Source: Clostridia bacterium (GTDB lineage: Bacteria; Bacillota; Clostridia; Lutisporales; Lutisporaceae). From it: a stretch of DNA of 64,000 nucleotides. The DNA lies in NCBI GenBank assembly GCA_035628995.1, contig DASPIR010000034.1, positions 186,001 through 250,000 of the forward strand. Reading direction: 5' to 3'. Positions 34,326 through 42,033 of the stretch are shown piece after piece. The notes below the pieces were generated by a model that was given only the letters and a program-made list of their open reading frames with translations, had not been told where the DNA came from and made no database searches. The position numbers were made by a program, and so were the translations under genes. Position 1 is the first letter of the stretch; each line of letters begins with the position of its first letter.

Positions 34326-35030
34326 ATGGATAAGAATAGAATAAATCTTATGATAAAAGTCGGGGTATTGGCAGCTTGTATTCTGGCATACTTGTTTGTT
34401 AAACCCTTGAATACTGCGATAAATCAGGCATTTTTCATGCTTAGGATGGTAAACGTTGATGCTATAAAGGAATATATCTTATCCTTTGGGATATGGGCTC
34501 CGATTATTTCTTTCTTGTTGATGGTTTTCCAATCACTAGTTGCACCGCTGCCAGCGTTTGTGATCACATTTGCAAATGCAGGCTTGTTCGGATGGTGGAA
34601 AGGTGCGATTTTATCTTGGTCCAGCGCAATGGTTGGTGCAATTCTGTGCTTTTGCATAGCAAAGTTTTATGGTCGTAATGTTGTTGAAAAGCTCACAAGC
34701 AAATACGCCTTGGAAAGTGTGGATGCCTTCTTTGATAAGTACGGGAAATATGCAATACTTATTGCCAGATTGCTGCCTTTTATATCCTTTGATATAGTCA
34801 GTTATGCAGCAGGCCTGACCTCAATGAGCTTCTGGTCATTCTTCTGGGCAACAGGACTTGGACAGCTGCCGGCGACAATCGTATATTCCTATGTAGGCGG
34901 TATGCTGGTAGGAAGCGTCAAGACCTTTGTAATGGGGCTCCTAATGCTCTTCGCATTGAGCATCCTGGTATTCATGATTAAGCAAATATGGCAAGAGAAA
35001 AATAAACTACAAGTAAAAGTGAATAAATAA
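34326..35030 (+). CDS. TVP38/TMEM64 membrane protein, second YdjX/YdjZ-like copy
   Basis: About 234 residues with the same VTT layout as the divergent copy (PLPAFVITFANAGLFGWWKG, AKFYGRNVVEKL, ARLLPFISFDIVSYAAGLTS). The pair is related but clearly distinct. The ATG 13 codons inside the longest frame is used since GGGGG lies 12 bases upstream and homology begins there. It is followed by a perfect terminator hairpin. Confidence 0.88.
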   Translation: MDKNRINLMIKVGVLAACILAYLFVKPLNTAINQAFFMLRMVNVDAIKEYILSFGIWAPIISFLLMVFQSLVAPLPAFVITFANAGLFGWWKGAILSWSSAMVGAILCFCIAKFYGRNVVEKLTSKYALESVDAFFDKYGKYAILIARLLPFISFDIVSYAAGLTSMSFWSFFWATGLGQLPATIVYSYVGGMLVGSVKTFVMGLLMLFALSILVFMIKQIWQEKNKLQVKVNK

Positions 35031-35079
35031 TAATAAAAGCGAGGCAGTTCACACAGTGAACTGCCTCGCTTTTATTATT
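35029..35079. terminator. Bidirectional terminator after the second TVP38 gene
   Basis: A perfect 24-base-pair stem (35029-35052 with 35056-35079), loop ACA. It lies between the TVP38 gene and the small secreted-peptide gene, which is convergent with it. Confidence 0.9.
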
Positions 35080-35096
35080 ACTGCTGTTGTTGCGTT

Positions 35097-35282
35097 TTAT
35101 TCGTTGCATTCCGCCATTTTAGCACATTCAGAAACGCCTTTATCCATCGCTTTGGCACAAGCAGCAACTGACTTGCCGCCTTTTTCCGTTGCCATGACAG
35201 ATACTGCATTATCAGCAAATACTGATATTGAGGTAGCGGTCATAATCATAACTGCCAAGGATACTGCAATCAGCTTCTTCAT
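35097..35282 (-). CDS. Small secreted three-cysteine protein
   Basis: About 61 residues: a signal peptide MKKLIAVSLAVMIMTATSISVFA with a good cleavage site (VFA|DN), then a mature peptide of about 38 residues with Cys in AACAKAMDKG, SECAKMA and AECNE. GGAGG lies 8 bases before the ATG. I do not recognise the family. An odd cysteine count suggests dimerisation, metal binding or modification. It stands alone, convergent with the TVP38 gene. Confidence 0.75.
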   Translation of the reverse strand: MKKLIAVSLAVMIMTATSISVFADNAVSVMATEKGGKSVAACAKAMDKGVSECAKMAECNE

Positions 35283-35388
35283 AGTTAATACCTCCAATAC
35301 ATTGTGTTTATTTTGCTTCCTATATATCTATGCTAAACGGAGGGTACCATTTATCATAGATTCATTATAATTCAATAATATGGAGGTT

Positions 35389-35943
35389 TTATGAAGAAAA
35401 CATTACATCTTTCTTGTATAATCTGTAATAGAAAAATGGTTTTACTTCAGTATCCCCTGAGTTTTGAATCATTTTTGTTTCCAGTTTTGAGAAACCACCT
35501 TTCTCTACTACTCTCTGAGAAGGAAAATTATCAAGCTCTACAATAGCAATTAGATATTCAATTTCTGTATTATTGAAAACCCATTCAGTCATAGCTTTTG
35601 CAGCTTCACTAATGAAACCTTGGTTACAATATTCCTCTGAAATATAATATGCAATTTCAATTTCGTTATCTACTTCTTCTTTTGGCCCGATTCCAACAAG
35701 CCCAATGATTTTACCATCTGTCTTGAGTGATACAGCTAACATGATTCTAATACTCCGAGGATCAGGAACTAAATAACACTTCTCAAACCATTTTATCCCT
35801 TCTTTTAGATTTTCTACCGAAACTCCCCAGTCTGGCATCCATTTTAGAACATATTCCTGATTACATATATTGTGGAGCTCGTTAGTATCTGCCTGCTTGA
35901 ACTGTCTCAAATTAAGCCTCGCTGTTTCAATTTGTATCGTCAT
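35389..35943 (-). CDS. GNAT-family N-acetyltransferase (RimJ/RimL type)
   Basis: About 184 residues. The front ETARLNLRQFKQADTNEL and the acetyl-CoA region EIAYYISEEYCNQGFISEAAKAM are typical of ribosomal-protein Ser/Ala acetyltransferase relatives, which have broad small-molecule or protein substrates. The start MTIQIE has GAGGG 7 bases upstream. No functional neighbour is evident. Confidence 0.85.
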   Translation of the reverse strand: MTIQIETARLNLRQFKQADTNELHNICNQEYVLKWMPDWGVSVENLKEGIKWFEKCYLVPDPRSIRIMLAVSLKTDGKIIGLVGIGPKEEVDNEIEIAYYISEEYCNQGFISEAAKAMTEWVFNNTEIEYLIAIVELDNFPSQRVVEKGGFSKLETKMIQNSGDTEVKPFFYYRLYKKDVMFSS

Positions 35944-35957
35944 TAATATCCCTCTTC

Positions 35958-36146
35958 TCATAGTCTTAAGCTGCCATTTCTTATCTCTATTACTTCTCCA
36001 ATAAAGCTTACTTCATCTCCATTTACTGCTATTCCATCACAATCACTGCAACAATATATTCTTGTATCTCTTTGGCAACCCAGCCACATCAATACTTTTT
36101 GACATCAATATGCTGCCTGCACTGACTCCAATCAACACACCACCGT
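35958..36146 (-). pseudogene. Remnant of a peptidase S51-like (peptidase E) gene
   Basis: On the minus strand, GGVLIGVSAGSILMSKSIDV is encoded, containing the GxSAGS nucleophile elbow of peptidase E-type enzymes, then the frame stops. In another frame nearby, DGIAVNGDEVSFIGEVIEIR runs to a TGA at 35958-35960, like the C-terminus of the same family. The two parts, the missing N-terminus and the missing middle point to a decayed gene between two acetyltransferase genes. Confidence 0.55.
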
Positions 36147-36192
36147 TTAGAACGCATCAACAAATGCCAGTAATTAACCTGCACTAAAAACT

Positions 36193-36633
36193 CTATTTCA
36201 ATCTCTTATAATATACTAGCTCTGGATCGCCCTCATCCAACCCCTCAATATATCCACAGCTTACATAACCACAACTAGACAATAACCCCTGCATTGCTAG
36301 GTTTGATTTGTTTGTTGAAGTAAAGACTTTCTCTGTAGTACATACTTTCTCAACATGTTCAAGAAGGTGAGTGCCGACCTTCAGCCTTCTGTAAGAGTTA
36401 TCAACAACCAATAAGCCTATAAATCCATTTTCATAAAAAGTATAGTTCAATATAATAAACCCGACAATCTTATCTTCTGCTATAGCCTTATAACACTCGT
36501 TTCTCAGTATTGACTCCGCAATAAACTTCCCTCTTGTTCTAAATCCATAAATAGACTCGTCAATATCCAGGATAGTATTAAATTCATCTATATTTGCTTG
36601 GCATACTATAATGGACTTCTCCATCTTTTCCAT
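36193..36633 (-). CDS. GNAT-family N-acetyltransferase
   Basis: A 146-residue GNAT protein. It has the segments EDKIVGFIILNYTFYENGFIGLLVVDNSYRRLKVGTHLLEHVEK split over the acetyl-CoA motif (RRLKVGTHLL, about 84-93), and a C-terminal CGYVSCGYIEGLDEGDPELVYYKR. The substrate is unknown. The S51 remnant on one side suggests a region of gene turnover. Confidence 0.82.
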   Translation of the reverse strand: MEKMEKSIIVCQANIDEFNTILDIDESIYGFRTRGKFIAESILRNECYKAIAEDKIVGFIILNYTFYENGFIGLLVVDNSYRRLKVGTHLLEHVEKVCTTEKVFTSTNKSNLAMQGLLSSCGYVSCGYIEGLDEGDPELVYYKRLK

Positions 36634-36787
36634 ATAATCACTTCCTCAAAAACTAAGATGATATGTACAATTCATGAAAGCTAGTCAATTATTGTTTATT
36701 CTTGCCTTATATTTCGCAGGTTTCATTCCATATTATACCACATACTTGCATATATGGTAAAAAGCGTGGATGGCTAAATAGAAAACA

Positions 36788-36812
36788 GGATGTAGATTTA
36801 TAATCTACATCC
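36788..36812 (-). terminator. Terminator of the Ktr potassium operon
   Basis: GGATGTAGAT and ATCTACATCC form a 10-bp stem. On the minus strand it is followed by a T-rich run (TGTTTTCTATTT). It lies about 50 bases after the ktrA stop. Confidence 0.65.
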
Positions 36813-36860
36813 CAGCTATTCTGTGTCCTTAAAAAGAATAGTATCTGACATTAGGAGAAT

Positions 36861-37499
36861 CTAAAGTTTATCTATGTCGCTTTTTGATCCGATAACTACC
36901 AAAATGTCATTGTTATTAACAATATAATCAGCTGTAGGTGACACATTTATCTTATTTCCGTTTTTTATTGCAATGATATTAATGCCATGCTTCACTCTAA
37001 CATTCAATTCTTTCAATGTCTTGCCCTCCCAACGCTTAGGCGGGTTTATTTCTATAATTGTATAATCCGGCGATAACTCAATATAGTCAATTATATTGGT
37101 AGAGACCAGATTATGCGCAGCTCTTACACCCATATCCAGCTCAGGGAATACTACCCTATCAGCTCCCAGCTTAGTCAATACTCTTGCATGCAGTTCATTT
37201 TGAGCTTTGGCAAGTATATACTTTATCCCCATCTCCTTAAGCATCTGTGTCACAAGAATACTAGACTCCAGGTTTCTGCCGGTAGAAACGACTGCCGCAT
37301 CGAAGTTCTTTATCCCCGCCGCTTTTAAGACATTTTCATCAGTCACATCTCCAACTATGGCATATGTAATATGGTTAGATATACTCTGTATCAAACCCTC
37401 ATTTTCATCTATCGCCAGTACTTCGTGCCCTAATTCATAGAGGGTCTTTGCCACGCTTTGTCCAAACCTGCCAAGACCCAGTATCACAAATGACTGCAT
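36861..37499 (-). CDS. ktrA: Potassium uptake regulatory subunit KtrA
   Basis: A 212-residue single-RCK protein: nucleotide-binding FVILGLGRFGQSVAKTL (residues 4-20) and AIDENEG, then a C-terminal RCK_C domain (LKELNVRVKHGINIIAIKNG). It gates KtrB, encoded 14 bases upstream. RCK_C domains of KtrA in Firmicutes are known c-di-AMP receptors; whether this one is cannot be read directly. Confidence 0.92.
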   Translation of the reverse strand: MQSFVILGLGRFGQSVAKTLYELGHEVLAIDENEGLIQSISNHITYAIVGDVTDENVLKAAGIKNFDAAVVSTGRNLESSILVTQMLKEMGIKYILAKAQNELHARVLTKLGADRVVFPELDMGVRAAHNLVSTNIIDYIELSPDYTIIEINPPKRWEGKTLKELNVRVKHGINIIAIKNGNKINVSPTADYIVNNNDILVVIGSKSDIDKL

Positions 37500-37513
37500 A
37501 GAAATCCTCCTGC

Positions 37514-38857
37514 TTACCCTACCATTACTTTTGCTTCGGGATATTTAAGCCTTACCTCTGATTTTTGCATTCTCACAGTAACTGCCATAACCATGGTTAG
37601 AACACCCACTCTTCCCAGAAACATTGTAATAATCAGTGCTGCCTTGCCTACACTGCTGAGTATCGGGGTGATCCCCAGGGATAATCCTACAGTTCCGAAT
37701 GCGGAAGTCGCTTCAAACAAATACTCTGTCAATGTTGCCTTCTCAGAAATGGATAATACAAGTGTTGTGCTAATAACAACAACAAGACCTAATACGAAAA
37801 CAGCCAGAGATCTAAGTATAATATCAATCTCCACTCTCTTTCTAAATATATTAACTTCTCTGCGCCCTCGCAGAACTGAAATTACAGAAAACAAAAGTAC
37901 ACCTGCAGTAGCAGTCTTAATCCCACCGGCTGTTGATCCTGGTGATCCGCCTATAAACATAAGAACAATAGTCATCAGCTTTGAAGCATTAGTCAAATCA
38001 GGCAGGGATAAGGTGTTAAAGCCTGCTGTCCTTGGAGATACCGACTGAAACATTGATGCCAGTATTTTTCCTTTGAAGCTGAGAGGCTGCAAAGTTTTAG
38101 CGTTTGAATACTCCATCGCCAGAAAAAATATGAATCCGAAGATTAACAATATGGCTGTCACCACTAGAACCAATTTAGTATGCAGTCTTAGCCCATAAAA
38201 GTTCCTAGTTTTGTATACGTCCTCCCAAACAGCGAAGCCCAATCCCCCTATAATAATTAATGACATAATCGTAATGTTTACCATAGGATCCTCCACGTAG
38301 GACGTAAGGCTGGAAAACTGCCCGTAATCTCCCATAAGATCGAAGCCTGCATTACAGAATGCTGAAATCGAATGAAATATTCCTCTGTAGATACCGTTTT
38401 TTAATCCAAACTGGCCCACAAACCTTATAGACAGGATAATTGCTCCTAAGCCTTCAAAGATAAGGGTACCTAATAGAATATCTTTGATAAGCTTAACCAT
38501 ACCTTGGGGGCTATTCTGGTTTAAGGACTCCGCAATAAGTAATCTCTCTTTGAAAGAAATTCTGCGCCCTATCACCAGTGAAAACAGTGTTGCTAAAGTC
38601 ATGAAGCCCAAACCGCCCACTTGTATAAGCGTGAGAATAACTATTTGTCCAAAGACAGACCAGTGTATATAGGTATCCACAACTACCAGTCCTGTAACAC
38701 ATACTGCCGATGTTGCTGTAAAAAGTGCATTGATAAAACCTATACTGTGTCCATCCTTTGATGAAATGGGGAGATTCAGCAATATGCTTCCAACAACTAT
38801 AATTGCGGCAAATCCTATAACGATTGCTTGTGTTTGATTTATCTTAAAAAGTCTCAT
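37514..38857 (-). CDS. ktrB: Potassium uptake membrane subunit KtrB
   Basis: A 447-residue Trk/Ktr/HKT channel with four P-loops, including TATSAVCVTGLVV, AFCNAGFDLMG, VSPRTAGFNTLS and SAFGTVGLSLG, each supplying a filter Gly. It is a second K+ system beside TrkH in this window. Its start overlaps the stop of the TrkA-N gene by one base (TAATG), showing coupling. Confidence 0.93.
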   Translation of the reverse strand: MRLFKINQTQAIVIGFAAIIVVGSILLNLPISSKDGHSIGFINALFTATSAVCVTGLVVVDTYIHWSVFGQIVILTLIQVGGLGFMTLATLFSLVIGRRISFKERLLIAESLNQNSPQGMVKLIKDILLGTLIFEGLGAIILSIRFVGQFGLKNGIYRGIFHSISAFCNAGFDLMGDYGQFSSLTSYVEDPMVNITIMSLIIIGGLGFAVWEDVYKTRNFYGLRLHTKLVLVVTAILLIFGFIFFLAMEYSNAKTLQPLSFKGKILASMFQSVSPRTAGFNTLSLPDLTNASKLMTIVLMFIGGSPGSTAGGIKTATAGVLLFSVISVLRGRREVNIFRKRVEIDIILRSLAVFVLGLVVVISTTLVLSISEKATLTEYLFEATSAFGTVGLSLGITPILSSVGKAALIITMFLGRVGVLTMVMAVTVRMQKSEVRLKYPEAKVMVG

Positions 38858-39258
38858 TACTTTTCACTATCCAAGTTAACAAGATTAAGTGCAGCAAATG
38901 CACTGTTAATAGCAATATCTATACCCACTTGTTCAAACTTCTTGGCATATTTAGGGTTATTTACCTTTGTTATTGTCTTTTTATTACTAAAATTGTTCTT
39001 TATATATAAACAAGATTCGAGGTTATCGAGATCATTATCCATTAGAGCTATGAATACATCCGACTCTGAGACACTGGGCTGTGAAAGGACATCTGCGTCT
39101 GAACCTGCACCTGAGATAGTTTTTACCCCAAGTTCTTTAAACCTTTTCATATTAGCTCCACTTTCCTGCCTGATAATATTTACTCTATGATTAAATAACA
39201 GGAGAATTCTCGCTAGAGCAAAGCCTAGTTCGCCTCCTTCAATAATTGTCACTACCAT
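38857..39258 (-). CDS. Stand-alone TrkA-N (RCK N-domain) protein
   Basis: A 133-residue Rossmann-type protein: VVTIIEGGELGFALARIL at the front (GxGxxG-like but reading EGGELG), AGSDADVLSQPSVSESDVFIALMDND, then KKTITKVNNPKYAKKFEQVGID. There is no RCK_C domain. It lies between a two-component pair and ktrB, so it may be an extra gating or sensing subunit for the Ktr channel. The nucleotide loop is atypical and binding is uncertain. Confidence 0.85.
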   Translation of the reverse strand: MVVTIIEGGELGFALARILLLFNHRVNIIRQESGANMKRFKELGVKTISGAGSDADVLSQPSVSESDVFIALMDNDLDNLESCLYIKNNFSNKKTITKVNNPKYAKKFEQVGIDIAINSAFAALNLVNLDSEK

Positions 39259-39277
39259 TTGAAGTCCCCCCCACCAT

Positions 39278-39862
39278 TTAACTATTAAATATTAGATAAG
39301 TCTTATAAAACCTGTCTGAGCTTTCCTTATTCCCCATACCTTGGTATGCCATGCTAATAAGGTAGTAAACTTCAGGATTATCAATTTCCTTTGAAATAAT
39401 TGTTTTGAGCATACTAAGAGCATCAGTAAAAGCACCTATACGAATTAATTCTCTCGATTGTTTAAGTACACATTCTGTTTGCCCTAATATACTGTTATCT
39501 TCAAGCTGATTCGTTAATTCACTCAATACTGCTTTGATTTTCTCAGCAGTGAACGGCTTTTGAATATAAGTAACCGCTCCCAGCTTTGTGCATTCTACAG
39601 CATTCTTAACAGTCGCATATGCAGTTATAATAATAACCGGTGTTTCTATCCCCATTTCCCTGATGCTTTTTAAAACCTCCGTACCACTCAGCTTCGACAT
39701 CTTTATATCCAGAAACGCAAGATCGTACTTACTCTTTCCAAACATTTTCAAAGCCTCTTGTCCGTCACTGGCGGTTTCCACCTGATAGCCTTCATGTTCC
39801 AGACACTTAGTTAAAAGCATTCGGATATTTTTTGTATCATCAATAATCAAAATTCTTTTCAC
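39278..39862 (-). CDS. Response regulator with TPR-like C-terminus and no DNA-binding domain
   Basis: A 194-residue receiver protein: acidic pair IIDD (residues 7-9), phosphoacceptor Asp52 (AFLDIKM), Thr80 (IIITAYA) and Lys102 (QKPF). The C-terminal 70 residues (SRELIRIGAFTDALSMLKTIIS...YYLISMAYQGMGN) look like one or two TPR helices, not an HTH. Output is therefore probably by protein contact. Its gene overlaps that of the histidine kinase by 23 bases and leads into TrkA-N/ktrB. Confidence 0.88.
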   Translation of the reverse strand: MKRILIIDDTKNIRMLLTKCLEHEGYQVETASDGQEALKMFGKSKYDLAFLDIKMSKLSGTEVLKSIREMGIETPVIIITAYATVKNAVECTKLGAVTYIQKPFTAEKIKAVLSELTNQLEDNSILGQTECVLKQSRELIRIGAFTDALSMLKTIISKEIDNPEVYYLISMAYQGMGNKESSDRFYKTYLIFNS

Positions 39863-41702
39863 TTGGTACCTCCAAAAAACTTAATGGTAAGGTGAATGTA
39901 AATGTACTGCCGGTATCTAATTCACTTTCACACCATATTTCCCCCCCATGGGTATTGATTATCTCTTTAACAACAGCCAACCCCAGACCTGTTCCGCGGG
40001 CTTCCAGATCCTGCTCCTTTACCTGAACATACTTGTCAAAAATTTTCTCACGGAACTCTTCAGGAATGCCAATCCCGGTGTCTGTTACCGAAACATTCAT
40101 CTTTTCGTTTTTTATAAAAGCATTAATAATTATTTCATCGCCCGTATCGGTATATTTTAGTGCATTACTTATAAGATTGTTGAGAACCCAGGTAATCCTC
40201 TCATAGTCGGCAATAACCTTTGGCATATTCTCTTCAAAGCCAGTATTGATGCTTACATTTTTATGCGCTGCTTGTATTGCAAACTGCTTTACTGAATTAT
40301 TTATAATAGCATCGATTGCGTATGGTTCTATATTAAAAACTGAACTGCCTGACTCAATTTTCGATAATTCAAGAAGGTCGTTGACAAGCTTTGTAAGCCG
40401 TTCACCATCTTCCTTTATGGTACTTAATACATCTTGCTGGTCCTCGTTTAAAATACCCATACTCCCATCAAGTACCATACTTGTCCCCATCATAATTGAT
40501 GTCAGCGGCGTTTTAAACTCGTGGGATATTGTCGAAACAAAGTCTGTTCTGGCTTTTTCAAGCTGTTTTAATTGTGTTACATCCTTCAGAAGTATAATTA
40601 GACCCGTAACCTTGGACTCCATGCCCTTTATCATGGTTACTATTACATTAAAATAGAATTCTTCTTCTTGCTCTATTTTAATAATCTTATCATTCATTTC
40701 CACCTTGTCCTCAAAGGCATTTGAAATTATCTCGAAGATTTCTTCATTTCTTATTGCTTCTAGGAAATGCTTTTTAAGTACCTTTTCTTCTTCTATTCCA
40801 AAAAATATTTCGCAAGTATCGTTCAATAGCAAAATCCTATAAGACGTATCAAGTACAATTAATGGATCAGGTATGCTTTTAACTATGGCCAACGACTTGT
40901 TTTTTTCTGTCATAAGCTTACCTATCGCACTCTGGTCATATTGGTGAAGTCTTTTCGTCATTTTGTTGAACTCTATGGAAAGGTCTCCTATTTCATCTTC
41001 GGCAACAATGTTGATTTGTTGATTCCAATTTCCCGCCTTCACTGATTTTACTATTTTAGTCAATGTGTCCAACGGTTTCATAAATCTATTAGTGAAGTGT
41101 ATCGATAGCATGAGACCTCCTATAACAGCTAAGGTTGAAAGCATAAGTATTACATACATGGACTCATGAGCACTTTTGGTAGCATCATCCTTTGCAGTAA
41201 ACATGCCCACCTCATTTAAATGTATAAGCCTGCGCAGCTCGCTTTTGATTTTTACAAACTGTGGCATCATTTCAGTATCATAAAAATAGGCAGACTTATT
41301 TGCTCCTTCCGTATTCCTGATTTCCTGCAGCTTGGAAAAGAGCATCGAATAATCCACGTACTCTTTGTTAACATCATCCAACAACTCTTTTTCCCCTGGC
41401 TCGGTAATATTATTGCTCTCTGTCATAAACCACTTCATAAATTCATTGCTGTTTTGAGTAAATAGCTCAATACCTTTCTCTATATCAACATTAATATAAA
41501 TCAAGGCAGCACTGTCTTGACGCTCAAACGCCTCCAGCATATAGGATATTGCACTTATACTTCTGTAGTTGTCTACCATTAATCCATCAATAGACTTACT
41601 CAATCTATATAAATTCCATACAGATGCCGACCCTATCACAGTTATCATAATCACTAGACAGATATAAACCAGCGTAATTTTTCCTTTAAGTGTTTTTACC
41701 AT
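39840..41702 (-). CDS. Membrane sensor histidine kinase (HAMP, PAS, HisKA, HATPase)
   Basis: About 620 residues. Membrane helices near 8-30 and 183-205 bound a helical extracellular sensor with four-helix-bundle character. HAMP follows (KPLDTLTKIVKSVKAGNW), then PAS (IPDPLIVLDTSYRILLLND), HisKA with His394 in STISHEFKTPLTS, and HATPase with NNLISNALKYT, DTGIGIP and GTGLGLAVV. It pairs with the next gene and heads an apparent K+ operon. Start ATG has GAGGAG 7 bases upstream. Confidence 0.92.
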   Translation of the reverse strand: MVKTLKGKITLVYICLVIMITVIGSASVWNLYRLSKSIDGLMVDNYRSISAISYMLEAFERQDSAALIYINVDIEKGIELFTQNSNEFMKWFMTESNNITEPGEKELLDDVNKEYVDYSMLFSKLQEIRNTEGANKSAYFYDTEMMPQFVKIKSELRRLIHLNEVGMFTAKDDATKSAHESMYVILMLSTLAVIGGLMLSIHFTNRFMKPLDTLTKIVKSVKAGNWNQQINIVAEDEIGDLSIEFNKMTKRLHQYDQSAIGKLMTEKNKSLAIVKSIPDPLIVLDTSYRILLLNDTCEIFFGIEEEKVLKKHFLEAIRNEEIFEIISNAFEDKVEMNDKIIKIEQEEEFYFNVIVTMIKGMESKVTGLIILLKDVTQLKQLEKARTDFVSTISHEFKTPLTSIMMGTSMVLDGSMGILNEDQQDVLSTIKEDGERLTKLVNDLLELSKIESGSSVFNIEPYAIDAIINNSVKQFAIQAAHKNVSINTGFEENMPKVIADYERITWVLNNLISNALKYTDTGDEIIINAFIKNEKMNVSVTDTGIGIPEEFREKIFDKYVQVKEQDLEARGTGLGLAVVKEIINTHGGEIWCESELDTGSTFTFTLPLSFLEVPSEKNFDY

Positions 41703-42033
41703 AGCTATTCTCCTCATCCATAATAAATGGATTCATAATAAGTATAGGCTAGAAAGCCTATACAATCAAAGCTTTGCACTAATAGAAAGGCGTAAAAACC
41801 GGAGATAATACCACGAGAATAATAGATAATCTATTCCTATGCTTACTGGTACATCTGCTAATAGCGTATGCTCAACTTCTTAGATTTCTATTATTATGGG
41901 CAGCTATATGCGCTTACAATCATATTCAATATACCTATAATAAAAAACACCTCACATGCAATATAGTTGAACTATAGAACATATAAGATGTTTCTTCTTA
42001 CTTAGTATTTGTAGTTACTTTTATGTATCACTA
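41703..42033. other. Intergenic region with palindrome and terminator
   Basis: Upstream of the kinase gene is a 9-bp inverted repeat GTATAGGCT/AGCCTATAC (about 41741-41763) that could be an operator or hairpin. At 41942-41994 lies the terminator of the next gene on the minus strand. It has a 14-pair outer stem using several G-U pairs, an inner stem CTATAGTT/AACTATA, and a U-run. I see no gene between them. Confidence 0.55.
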
